Of a stretch of DNA of 34,337 nt, positions 15,621-23,167 are shown one piece after another. The stretch spans positions 1 to 34,337 of the forward strand of contig JALOBQ010000003.1 of NCBI GenBank assembly GCA_023228185.1, given 5' to 3'. This DNA comes from Candidatus Omnitrophota bacterium (GTDB lineage: Bacteria; Omnitrophota; Gorgyraeia; Gygaellales; Profunditerraquicolaceae). Under the pieces are notes generated by a model. That model had not been told where the DNA came from and searched no databases. It saw nothing but the letters and a program-made list of their open reading frames with translations. Numbering within the stretch: the stretch's first letter is position 1; each line of letters starts with the position of its first letter. Both the position numbers and the translations under genes were made by a program.

Positions 15621-16346
15621 TTAATCTTTCCTGGCCTTAATATCTTTTGCCAGGATAATCGCTTCGGCTACCTCGCGCATAGTTTTACGCATATTCATAC
15701 TTTGTTTCTGGATCAAACGGTATGCTTCCGAAGGTATGATATTGGCGTCCTGCGAAAGAATATCTTTTGCCCGCTCAACCAGTTTACGCGTAGTCAGCGC
15801 CTCTTCGGCGGAACGAGCGCGTAAATCTAACTCCGCGTTCTCAATAGCCAGCGCCGCCTGATTAGCCAGCGCCGCTAAAAGATCTAATTCATTTTTAGAA
15901 AATTTATGCTTCTTGGAAGTATAACAATTGAGCACCCCGATAATCCTGCCTTTTACTGCCAGCGGAACGCAGGCTAAAGAACATAACCCTTCTTTTTTAG
16001 CCAGATCCTGGTTCAGATACCGGCTGTCTTGCTTAACATCCAAGACGCAGATTGGTTTATTCTCTTTGGCAACTACACCGGCGATCCCCTCACCTAACGG
16101 TATATTCGGTTTTTTATTGTAGGCTTCGGATATTGACTGGGTAGCTTTCACCATCAGTTCTTTCTTATCAGGGTCAAGTAACATTAAAGAAGAAATTTTA
16201 GAGTTCATTACCTCGGCGGTAACCTGCACCACCAGGCGCAATAACTCCTCCAGATACAACCCGGAAGTAATCAGATTAGCGACTTTAGAGATCGCTTCAA
16301 TCTGTTTTATATAAACCTGGAAATTATCTTTTTTCTTAACGGCCAC
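15621..16346 (-). CDS. GAF-ANTAR antitermination regulator
   Basis: This 241-residue soluble regulator has an N-terminal GAF sensor domain (about 20-165, with PLGEGIAGVVAKENKP and CVPLAVKGRIIGVLNCY) and a C-terminal ANTAR domain (about 175-235, ALTTRKLVERAKDIL ... SEAYRLIQKQSMNMRKTMREVA). ANTAR domains bind paired RNA hairpins and prevent transcription termination. It starts at a GTG overlapping the aminotransferase by 11 bases and lies just before the GSIII gene. By analogy with clostridial ANTAR proteins that control glutamine synthetase, it probably senses nitrogen or a small molecule through GAF and adjusts glnN expression. Domain calls are strong; target and ligand are inference. No paired hexaloop target was found nearby. 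Confidence 0.9.
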   Translation of the reverse strand: MAVKKKDNFQVYIKQIEAISKVANLITSGLYLEELLRLVVQVTAEVMNSKISSLMLLDPDKKELMVKATQSISEAYNKKPNIPLGEGIAGVVAKENKPICVLDVKQDSRYLNQDLAKKEGLCSLACVPLAVKGRIIGVLNCYTSKKHKFSKNELDLLAALANQAALAIENAELDLRARSAEEALTTRKLVERAKDILSQDANIIPSEAYRLIQKQSMNMRKTMREVAEAIILAKDIKARKD

Positions 16347-17496
16347 TTCTTCTCTTTTCCAAAAACCTTTTCATCCTGACTAAGGCTTCTTTTAGATTAT
16401 CTAAACTGGAGGCGTAAGAAATCCTGATATAGCCTTCAGCAGGCGCGCCAAAAGCTGTGCCTGGAACAACTGCTACTTTTTGTTCTTCTAATAATTTACG
16501 CGAAAAATCCATCGAAGACAGGCCTGTGGATCTAATGCAAGGGAACATATAGAAAGCCCCCTCGGGACGCGAACATTTTAACCCTAAAGCATTAAGCTCT
16601 GAGAAGATAAACAGCCTTCTGCGGTTATATTCGCGCTTCATTTGGTCAACCGAATGTTTACTGTTGACCAAAGCTTCCGCGGCAGCCATCTGACTGGTAA
16701 TCGGCACGCACATAATCGTATATTGATGAATTTTCGTCATTGCTGCGATGATTTCTTTCGGGCCGCAAGCATAACCTACGCGCCAGCCGGTCATCGCGTA
16801 TGACTTGGAAAAACCATTAAAATAAACCGTATTCTTCTTTGCTAACGGTAAAGTTGGAAAAGCAATGTGCTTAAAATCATACGTTAGGTCGTCGTAGATC
16901 TCATCGCTGATACAAAGTATTTTATGTTTCAGCAAAAACCTGTTAATCTGCTCAAGCTCTTTGCGCCGGTAAGAAATACCCGTAGGATTAGCAGGATAGT
17001 TGAATACGATTGCTTTAACTTTCTTATCAATGTATTTTTTTAAAAGTCCCGGGGTGATTTTAAAACCGTTTTTTGATGTATCAACATAAACAGGGGTTCC
17101 TCCGGCTAATTCTGTAACCGGGCCGTATGAAACATAACCCGGTATAGGAATCAATACTTTATCCCCGGGATTAATGATCGCGCGCAATACCAGATCCAAA
17201 CCTTCACTTACTCCCACAGTAACTAATATCTCTTCATCCGGGCAATAATCCAAACCATATTTATTTTTTAAATAACGATGGATCCCCAAACGTAATTTAT
17301 ACAGCCCTTTATTTGAGGTATAGCTGGTAAAACCTTGTTCCAGTGAATAGATCCCTGCCTCGCGGATCTGCCAGGGAGTGACAAAATCCGGTTCGCCTAC
17401 GCCTAAAGATATCACATCCTTCATCCCGAGCACCAAATCAAAGAATGCCCGGATCCCGGATGGTTGCATTTTTTCCACGACTTTCGATAGTTCCAT
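16336..17496 (-). CDS. PLP-dependent class I/II aminotransferase
   Basis: This 386-residue cytoplasmic enzyme is a fold-type I aminotransferase of the aspartate/aromatic/alanine group. It shows LGVGEPDFVTP near the N-terminus, the cofactor-contacting FNYPANPTG and SDEIYDDLTY segments, the PLP Schiff-base Lys in NGFSKSYAMTGWRVGY and the substrate-carboxylate Arg in GYIRISYASS. The exact amino donor cannot be told from motifs. The start ATG has AGGAT, which lies just past the 7-bp repeat array. It overlaps the GAF-ANTAR gene and is preceded by an Lrp-type regulator, a pairing often seen for amino-acid aminotransferases. It probably links glutamate-derived nitrogen to another amino acid. Confidence 0.94.
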   Translation of the reverse strand: MELSKVVEKMQPSGIRAFFDLVLGMKDVISLGVGEPDFVTPWQIREAGIYSLEQGFTSYTSNKGLYKLRLGIHRYLKNKYGLDYCPDEEILVTVGVSEGLDLVLRAIINPGDKVLIPIPGYVSYGPVTELAGGTPVYVDTSKNGFKITPGLLKKYIDKKVKAIVFNYPANPTGISYRRKELEQINRFLLKHKILCISDEIYDDLTYDFKHIAFPTLPLAKKNTVYFNGFSKSYAMTGWRVGYACGPKEIIAAMTKIHQYTIMCVPITSQMAAAEALVNSKHSVDQMKREYNRRRLFIFSELNALGLKCSRPEGAFYMFPCIRSTGLSSMDFSRKLLEEQKVAVVPGTAFGAPAEGYIRISYASSLDNLKEALVRMKRFLEKRRSGR

Positions 17497-17516
17497 TTTT
17501 TTATCCTGTGTAACTC

Positions 17517-17643
17517 TCAGCTCTCAGCTTTCAGCAATCAGCTGTCAGATAGAAGCAGAAATATGTAATTAGTAACTGGCAATTGGTAAATTAGCTTTTC
17601 AGCTTTCCCTACATACTATATACTACCTACTACATACTACTCT
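17517..17643. repeat. Composite array of 7-bp tandem repeats, locus B
   Basis: Three heptamer families fill most of the space between the Lrp-type gene and the aminotransferase (plus-strand reading). TCAGCTC, TCAGCTT, TCAGCAA, TCAGCTG and TCAGATA run 17517-17551. GTAATTA, GTAACTG, GCAATTG and GTAAATT run 17565-17592. CTACATA, CTATATA, CTACCTA and CTACATA run 17609-17636 and continue into the regulator's stop codon. The outer modules and the T-rich joint before CTACATA match locus A at 11064-11136. Confidence 0.9.
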
Positions 17644-18127
17644 AATACGATATATTCTCTCTCTGATTCTGCACTTTGTGTTTTAAAATTACTCCGTCCT
17701 CTTTATACTTTTTGAGCAAAAAATGCGTGGCAGTGCCGCGCACATTCTCCAGACAGGAAAGCTTCTCCGCCACAAAATTAGAAACCGTATGTATATTTTT
17801 ACCTTCGATGATTACCAATAAATCATACGTTCCACTGATCAAATAGCAGCTGGATACCTCGGGAAAAGAATAGATTCTTTCGGCAATTTTATCAAACCCT
17901 AAATCTTTCTGAGGCACAATATTCACCTCAATTAGAGCCCTTACTTCAGAATCAGTATCCTTAACCAGTTCTTTATTGATTACCGCTTTATATTTTAAAA
18001 TCGCCCCATCTTTTTCAAATTTCCTGATCGATTTCTTCACTTCATCAGGTTTTTTACGGATCATTTTCGCGATATCCTCAATGCTTGCGCGGCCGTCTTT
18101 CTCTAAAATCTCTAATATTTCATCCAT
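17642..18127 (-). CDS. Lrp/AsnC-family transcriptional regulator
   Basis: This 161-residue DNA-binding protein has an N-terminal winged helix (DEILEILEKDGRASIEDIAKMI) and a C-terminal RAM ligand-binding domain of alternating strands and helices (ALIEVNIVP, SSCYLISGTYDLLVIIEG). Lrp/AsnC proteins sense amino acids and form octamers. The frame is open up to 18193 inside nadE, but the ATG at 18127 is preceded by GGGGGAAG and gives a normal N-terminus. It lies 13 bases after nadE. Its stop TAG directly abuts a CTACATA-type 7-bp array. It probably regulates the aminotransferase and neighbouring nitrogen genes; this is inference from position. Confidence 0.92.
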   Translation of the reverse strand: MDEILEILEKDGRASIEDIAKMIRKKPDEVKKSIRKFEKDGAILKYKAVINKELVKDTDSEVRALIEVNIVPQKDLGFDKIAERIYSFPEVSSCYLISGTYDLLVIIEGKNIHTVSNFVAEKLSCLENVRGTATHFLLKKYKEDGVILKHKVQNQRENISY

Positions 18128-18140
18128 TTTCTTCCCCCTG

Positions 18141-18860
18141 TTAATGAATATAGCAAATCCCTGCGCCTTTTCTTTTATGCTCTGAATTGGCATACATTTT
18201 TTTGACCTTATTAACCTTGGCGCTATCGGAGATCTGCTTCTTTTTATGGCAAAATCTATCTAAAATATCGTCCAGTTGATCATAAGTTATGCCCATCTCC
18301 CCTTCGTCAGTTTGGCCCTGCCAAAGCCCGGCAGTAGGAGGCTTGGTAATCACGCTTTGCGGTATTTTTAGCTCAAGCGCTAATTTACGCACCTGGCGTT
18401 TAAATAGATCCGCGATCGGCAGGATATCCACCCCGCCGTCACCAAATTTAGTAAAATACCCGACCATCAGTTCGGATTTATTGCCTGTGCCGCAAACCAG
18501 ATAATTCAATTTATTGGCAAAATAATAAAGCGTGCTCATACGCAAGCGCGGCTTCAGGTTACTTTTAGCTAAAGCATTAGCTTCCGGCAAAGTCTTTAAA
18601 AAACAACGATGAATACCGGATAAATCAACTAATTTTGACTTAAGCTTAAGTTTTTTTGCTACAAGCCGGGCGTCTTCTAAATCCTGCGGATTGCTCTTAC
18701 AAGGCATAAAAAGCACAAGCAGCTTGTTTTTGCCTACTGCTTCCTTGCATAAAGCGGCGACTACGGCAGAATCGATCCCACCGGATAGCCCTAAAACAAT
18801 ACCCTTGGCTCCGGAAGACTTAACCTGACTTTTAATCCAGAAAACAATCTTATTTTTCAT
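18141..18860 (-). CDS. nadE: NH3-dependent NAD+ synthetase
   Basis: NadE makes NAD+ from deamido-NAD+, ATP and ammonia, the last step of NAD synthesis. The 239 residues carry the PP-loop LGLSGGIDSAVVAAL (24-38) and the conserved GTGNKSELMVGYFTKFGDGG and PPTAGLWQGQTDEGEMGI segments. There is no glutaminase domain, so free ammonia is the expected donor, which fits a cell that also has GSIII next door. The ATG start at 18860 has no good ribosome site. A promoter-like sequence lies about 45 bases upstream. The gene heads the nadE, Lrp-type, aminotransferase, ANTAR, glnN series. Confidence 0.96.
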   Translation of the reverse strand: MKNKIVFWIKSQVKSSGAKGIVLGLSGGIDSAVVAALCKEAVGKNKLLVLFMPCKSNPQDLEDARLVAKKLKLKSKLVDLSGIHRCFLKTLPEANALAKSNLKPRLRMSTLYYFANKLNYLVCGTGNKSELMVGYFTKFGDGGVDILPIADLFKRQVRKLALELKIPQSVITKPPTAGLWQGQTDEGEMGITYDQLDDILDRFCHKKKQISDSAKVNKVKKMYANSEHKRKGAGICYIH

Positions 18861-18905
18861 CTTTTAAATAGCTGGAGGGGCTTGTCCCCGTTACAAATAT
18901 CTAAA

Positions 18906-18936
18906 TTTATAATAACATAATTTGTAATCGGGTCAA
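18906..18936 (-). promoter_or_regulatory. Candidate nadE promoter
   Basis: TTGACC (18936-18931) is followed by TATAAA (18911-18906) with a 19-base spacer; TTATAA one base earlier gives 18. The spacing is slightly long but the position, 46 bases before the nadE start and after the end of the DUF47 gene at 18971, is right for a new transcript. Confidence 0.45.
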
Positions 18937-18970
18937 GGATATTCAGGTTGTTTAGGCCAGCGAAAAACCC

Positions 18971-19639
18971 TTATTTAGACTTGATTGCCAGGACTTTAAT
19001 GAAATCAGCGCAATCTTCGATTTTATCAGTTACGCCCTCTAAATATTCGGCTAACTGATAGGTTAAAAGCAAACTTACCGGCTCAAGTTTAGCGTGGATA
19101 ACCGCTTCAATCATCGCCTTTTTCTGGTCATCTGCTTCATGCTCTAAGCGGTCAATCTCCTGGCTCAAGATTATGGCATTTTTCAACTCATTTCTGGTCA
19201 ATGCCACGATCGCTTCTCTAAGCTTAGAGACAGAAGTTACGATTAAATCCGTGCCGGAAGAAATATTTTTTAACACGCTCTCCGGAATTTGCCCCTCGAT
19301 AAAACCTAACAGCCTGGCCGCGCCATTTGTCCAGTCAGCTACTTTATCCAGAGTCTTTACAAAATGCATCAGGTCTTCTCTATCCGGAGGAAGCAGCATC
19401 CCCTCAGAAAGCTGCTCAACCATTTTAGAACGCAGGATATCCGCCTGATGTTCGCTCTGCCTGACCTTCTCAATTGCCTGGGTTTTGGCTTCCAGGTCTC
19501 CCTGAATAAAAAACTTTACCCCCTCGGCAAAAAAAGTAACTGTCTTATAAATCTCCTCTACGTGTTTCTTAGCGTCCTGCAATATGGACTGCTCTTCGGC
19601 TAAACCTAACCAACCCAGGATATTTCTTGTTTCTCTCAT
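18971..19639 (-). CDS. DUF47/PhoU-like phosphate transport accessory protein
   Basis: This 222-residue, all-helical, soluble protein belongs to the DUF47 (TIGR00153-type) family distantly related to PhoU. It shows Glu/Asp-rich helices such as RQSEHQADILRSKM and EIDRLEHEADDQKKAM, which in this family bind metal ions. DUF47 proteins are commonly encoded beside PiT transporters and are thought to regulate them. Here it follows the PiT gene after 13 bases. A GTG at 19642 precedes the chosen ATG at 19639; the GGGGG ribosome site favours the ATG. It is the last gene of the nrdJ-led cluster. Confidence 0.92.
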   Translation of the reverse strand: MRETRNILGWLGLAEEQSILQDAKKHVEEIYKTVTFFAEGVKFFIQGDLEAKTQAIEKVRQSEHQADILRSKMVEQLSEGMLLPPDREDLMHFVKTLDKVADWTNGAARLLGFIEGQIPESVLKNISSGTDLIVTSVSKLREAIVALTRNELKNAIILSQEIDRLEHEADDQKKAMIEAVIHAKLEPVSLLLTYQLAEYLEGVTDKIEDCADFIKVLAIKSK

Positions 19640-19652
19640 CACTACCCCCTTG

Positions 19653-20636
19653 TTAAATTTTTATAAACAGCTTAATTATATTTAAAGTAATAAAGCTTAT
19701 TAACCCGGAAATAAACGGCGTGGCCAACCAACAAAGGATCATCTCCTTCATAATACGAAAATTTAAAACCCTGATCCCGCGCACAAGGCCTACTCCGACA
19801 ATCGCTCCGACGATAGAATGGCTTGTTGAAACCGGTATGCCAAACAAAGTATAAATATGCACGTTTACCGCGCTGGCTAGCTGCGCGGAAAGCGCCATAA
19901 TCGGCATAAGCCGGGTGATTTCCGTGCCGACAGTCTCAATAACTTTATAACCCCAGGTGGTAATTCCCACGACGATCGCTAAACCGCCAAAAATAATACT
20001 CGCGTTAACACTCAACACGCCGCAGCCTGAGATTACTCCCACAGCGTTAGCCACATCATTGGCTCCCCAGGTAAAAGCGACATAACAGCCGCTTAATATG
20101 ATCAGCCAGGTAATCACCGGCTTTAGATACCTGCGCGGAATAATCCTATATAAAGAATTCTGTAAAAGCCGAAAAAACAAATAACCTAATACTGCCGCAC
20201 CCAGTGGAGTAAAGATCCAACAGATAAAAATATCGCGGATCATTATCCATTTTATAGAAGCATGCACTGCCAGGCCGGCTCCGGCAACCGCGCCGACAAT
20301 CGAATGGCTTGTGGAAATAGGCATCTTCCAATAAGTAGCCAGGATCACCCAGGCGCAAGCGGCAAATGAAGAAACCAGCGCTACATACAACGCAAGGTTT
20401 TTATTCAATTGACTTAACGAAACAATACCGTTGCCGATAGTTTTAGTAACATGGCCGCCCTGTAAAAACGCGCCAAGAAAGCCAAAAACAACAATTAAAA
20501 TAATCGCCTGGCGCAAATTCAGGACTTTAGAGCCTACTGCCGTGCCCAAGGAATTAGCCGCGTCATTAGCGCCGATAGACCAGCCGACTGCGCCGCCCAT
20601 AAGCAAAACCAAGCCTACTAAAATTGAAACTTCCAT
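19653..20636 (-). CDS. pit: PiT-family inorganic phosphate transporter
   Basis: This 327-residue inner-membrane protein is a low-affinity phosphate permease driven by the proton or sodium gradient. About ten hydrophobic segments are visible, with the duplicated PiT signature: GANDAANSLGTAVGS near residue 22 and GANDVANAVGVISG in the second half. The matching STSHSIVGA motif also occurs twice. The gene starts directly after the stop of the QueG-like gene and is followed by its usual DUF47 partner. It is on the short side for PiT but both repeats are complete. Confidence 0.95.
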   Translation of the reverse strand: MEVSILVGLVLLMGGAVGWSIGANDAANSLGTAVGSKVLNLRQAIILIVVFGFLGAFLQGGHVTKTIGNGIVSLSQLNKNLALYVALVSSFAACAWVILATYWKMPISTSHSIVGAVAGAGLAVHASIKWIMIRDIFICWIFTPLGAAVLGYLFFRLLQNSLYRIIPRRYLKPVITWLIILSGCYVAFTWGANDVANAVGVISGCGVLSVNASIIFGGLAIVVGITTWGYKVIETVGTEITRLMPIMALSAQLASAVNVHIYTLFGIPVSTSHSIVGAIVGVGLVRGIRVLNFRIMKEMILCWLATPFISGLISFITLNIIKLFIKI

Positions 20637-21305
20637 TTATTTTCCCTTACATACGTTGACACAGACGCCGCAAACAAATTGTTCAACTTGGCGTTGCGCC
20701 TGAAAGCTTTTCAGTTTTTCAAAACATTTGATCTGGTCAAAATCCGCGGGGGTTTCTTGGATTGCCCCAGAAGGGCATATTTTAACACAAAGCCGGCATT
20801 GATTACAGTCATTTTTTACCGGTTTATCTGTTTTTAGCGGCATACTCGTCAATATAGAAACTAGGCGGAACTGGCTGCCCAGTTTTTGATTTACCAAAAG
20901 GTTATTCCTGCCTATCCAGCCTAAACCGGCTAAAACCCCTAATTGCCGGTGCGAAAGATGCGCGGTATTCTTCTCCCAATCAATAATCTGCGTGGCTGGG
21001 ATTGCTAAAGCGGAAAACCCTTTTCTCTGAATTAGATTAGATAACTTTAATGCCACTTGATCAAGAAAAGAGTTTACTATTTTATAATGATGAAAATATA
21101 ATTTCGTGGGGACTGTCTCAATCTCAGAAAGCACTGCCGCAGAAAGCCTTGAGCCTAAACAAACCGCGTAATCCAGATCCTGCAGGGTTTTAGCGGCGAT
21201 CTTAAACCCGCTTTTTATTCCGCTGATATCGGCGACACCAAACAAATCAATCCCTTCAGTTTGGCAGACTTTCTTTAAAGTAGAATAGTTTTTATTTTTA
21301 TCCAT
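20637..21305 (-). CDS. QueG-like (COG1600) iron-sulfur protein, short form
   Basis: This 222-residue soluble protein resembles the epoxyqueuosine reductase QueG family. The characteristic AHLSHRQLGVLAGLGWIGRNNLL segment is followed by a 4Fe-4S motif CNQCRLCVKICPSGAI and a second partial set C-x(18)-CGVCVNVC. QueG is about 350 residues with a C-terminal HEAT-repeat domain for tRNA binding, which is absent here. It is therefore more likely a QueG-like paralogue than the tRNA enzyme itself. QueG binds cobalamin; whether this does is unknown. The start overlaps mnmG by 8 bases, so the genes are coupled. Function is left open. Confidence 0.8.
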   Translation of the reverse strand: MDKNKNYSTLKKVCQTEGIDLFGVADISGIKSGFKIAAKTLQDLDYAVCLGSRLSAAVLSEIETVPTKLYFHHYKIVNSFLDQVALKLSNLIQRKGFSALAIPATQIIDWEKNTAHLSHRQLGVLAGLGWIGRNNLLVNQKLGSQFRLVSILTSMPLKTDKPVKNDCNQCRLCVKICPSGAIQETPADFDQIKCFEKLKSFQAQRQVEQFVCGVCVNVCKGK

Positions 21306-23163
21306 TTGTTCTCTTTAAGCGGCCGATATAGACCATCAACAGGCTGACAGCCGCGGGCGTTACCCCGGATATGCGCGATGCCTGGCCCAAATTAAGCGGT
21401 TTGAATTTAGCCAACTTCTCCTTTATTTCACGGGAGATCCCGGATAAATTGCGATAATCAAAATCAAGCGGCAGTTTGATCTTTTCCAAGTGTTTAAAAC
21501 GTTCCACATCCTTAAGCTGCCTTTGAATAAAGCCGGCATATTTTATCTCAATTTCCACCTGCTGCCAAGCGGATTCAGCAATGCCTTTAGGCAAAAGATT
21601 CAAAGCTTTTAAATCAGCTAATTTCACAGGCGGGCGTTTTAACAATTCTTCCAGGGTAACTGACTTCTTAAGCTCCTGCAGATTTTGTTTTTTTAATTTC
21701 TCGTTAAAGTGCCCGATGGATTTCACGCGCGTTTTACGCAGGTAATGTATCCCTTTTTGAATCGCCTCAGCTTTAGCCAAAACTTTCCGGTAAACATTCT
21801 TATTGATCAGGCCGAGTTGAAAACCTTTTTTACTTAAACGCAGATCAGCGTTATCTTCGCGCAGCAGGAGCCGGTATTCCACCCGCGAAGTAAACATCCG
21901 ATACGGTTCATTCGTCCCTTTGGTAGTCAGGTCATCGATCAACACTCCGATATAACCGTCAGCTCTTTCTAAGATAAAAGATTTTTCCTTGCGTATTTTT
22001 AAAGCGGCATTAATGCCGGCGACAATGCCTTGGGCCGCGGCTTCTTCATAACCGGTTGTGCCATTAACTTGCCCCGCGAAAAATAACCCTTTAATTAATT
22101 TTGATTCCAGCGTCGGAAACAGCTGCGTGGAATCAACCACCGTATGTTCAATACCATAACCGAAGCGTATCACGCAAGCCTCTTCTAAACCCGGGATAGA
22201 ATGCAAAAGTTTAAGCTGAATTTCTTCCGGCAGGCTGGTAGATAATCCGTTAGGATAAATCGCGTTTGTTTTCAAACCTTGCGGCTCCAAAAATACCTGG
22301 TGGCGGTTTTTTTCGGAAAACTTAACTACCTTATCTTCAATTGACGGGCAATAACGCACTCCCGTGGAAGTGATGATCCCGGAATAAAGCGGAGAATATT
22401 TTAAGTTATCGCGGATAATCTTATGCGTAAGCTCGTTTGTATATGTAATATAGCAGGGAACCTGTTTACGTTTAATTGAACGCGTGGCAAAAGAAAATGG
22501 CCGCGCCGGGCAGTCGCCGTGTTGAATGATCAATTTTGAAAAATCTATTGTTTGCTTATCTAAGCGCGGGCAGGTGCCTGTTTTAAAGCGGAAAAGATTC
22601 AGGCCCAAAGATTTAAGGTCCTCGGCTAAAGCGCAACTGGCTATTTCATTGACGCGCCCGCCGGAGTGATGCTTTAAACCCAGATGAATTAACCCGTTAA
22701 GAAATGTCCCGGCGCAGACAGCAACGCTCTCGGCAAAAATTGTTTCTTTATCCGTAACTACCCCACAAACGGCAGCGTCATTAACAATCAGTTTTTTAAC
22801 CTGCGCTTCTTTTAACCAAAGATTCTTTTGTTTCTTAACCAGCCTCTGCATATAAAGGCTGTAGGCGTCCATATCCACCTGCGCGCGGCTTGATTGCACA
22901 GCCTGGCCGCGCGAGGCGTTCAGCGTCCTGAATTGGATGCCGCTTGCGTCAGCCGCAACCGCCATCTGTCCGCCTAAAGCGTCAATTTCTTTGACTAACT
23001 GGCCTTTGCCCACGCCGCCGATTGCCGGGTTGCAGCTTAACCGGCCGACGGATTTAGCGTCCAAAACAAGCATCAGAGTTTTACAACCCATATTGCTGGC
23101 CGCGAATGCCGCTTCAATACCGGCATGCCCGGCGCCAATAACTAAAAAATCATACTTATTCAT
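21298..23163 (-). CDS. mnmG: tRNA uridine-5-carboxymethylaminomethyl enzyme MnmG
   Basis: MnmG (GidA) works with MnmE to modify the wobble uridine of certain tRNAs, using FAD, NADH and a folate C1 unit. The 621 residues contain the FAD-binding GAGHAG (10-15), the family signatures GRLSCNPAIGGVGKGQLVKE and FRTLNASRGQAVQSSRAQVD, the GTFLNGLIH segment and the G-QVNGTTGYEEAAAQG motif. The C-terminal helical domain that contacts MnmE is present (ISGVTPAAVSLL). Length is normal. It starts 4 bases after the apgM stop. MnmE is not in this window. Confidence 0.97.
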   Translation of the reverse strand: MNKYDFLVIGAGHAGIEAAFAASNMGCKTLMLVLDAKSVGRLSCNPAIGGVGKGQLVKEIDALGGQMAVAADASGIQFRTLNASRGQAVQSSRAQVDMDAYSLYMQRLVKKQKNLWLKEAQVKKLIVNDAAVCGVVTDKETIFAESVAVCAGTFLNGLIHLGLKHHSGGRVNEIASCALAEDLKSLGLNLFRFKTGTCPRLDKQTIDFSKLIIQHGDCPARPFSFATRSIKRKQVPCYITYTNELTHKIIRDNLKYSPLYSGIITSTGVRYCPSIEDKVVKFSEKNRHQVFLEPQGLKTNAIYPNGLSTSLPEEIQLKLLHSIPGLEEACVIRFGYGIEHTVVDSTQLFPTLESKLIKGLFFAGQVNGTTGYEEAAAQGIVAGINAALKIRKEKSFILERADGYIGVLIDDLTTKGTNEPYRMFTSRVEYRLLLREDNADLRLSKKGFQLGLINKNVYRKVLAKAEAIQKGIHYLRKTRVKSIGHFNEKLKKQNLQELKKSVTLEELLKRPPVKLADLKALNLLPKGIAESAWQQVEIEIKYAGFIQRQLKDVERFKHLEKIKLPLDFDYRNLSGISREIKEKLAKFKPLNLGQASRISGVTPAAVSLLMVYIGRLKRTNG

Positions 23164-23167
23164 AGGA

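Noticed and set aside
17497..17641. Possible ANTAR target hairpins upstream of the aminotransferase
   Set aside because: The small hairpins formed by the AGCT heptamers have loops of 3-5 bases, not paired hexaloops with the A and G positions typical of ANTAR targets.
18883..18895. GGGG/CCCC hairpin in the nadE leader
   Set aside because: Only a four-base stem; too small to call a regulatory structure.
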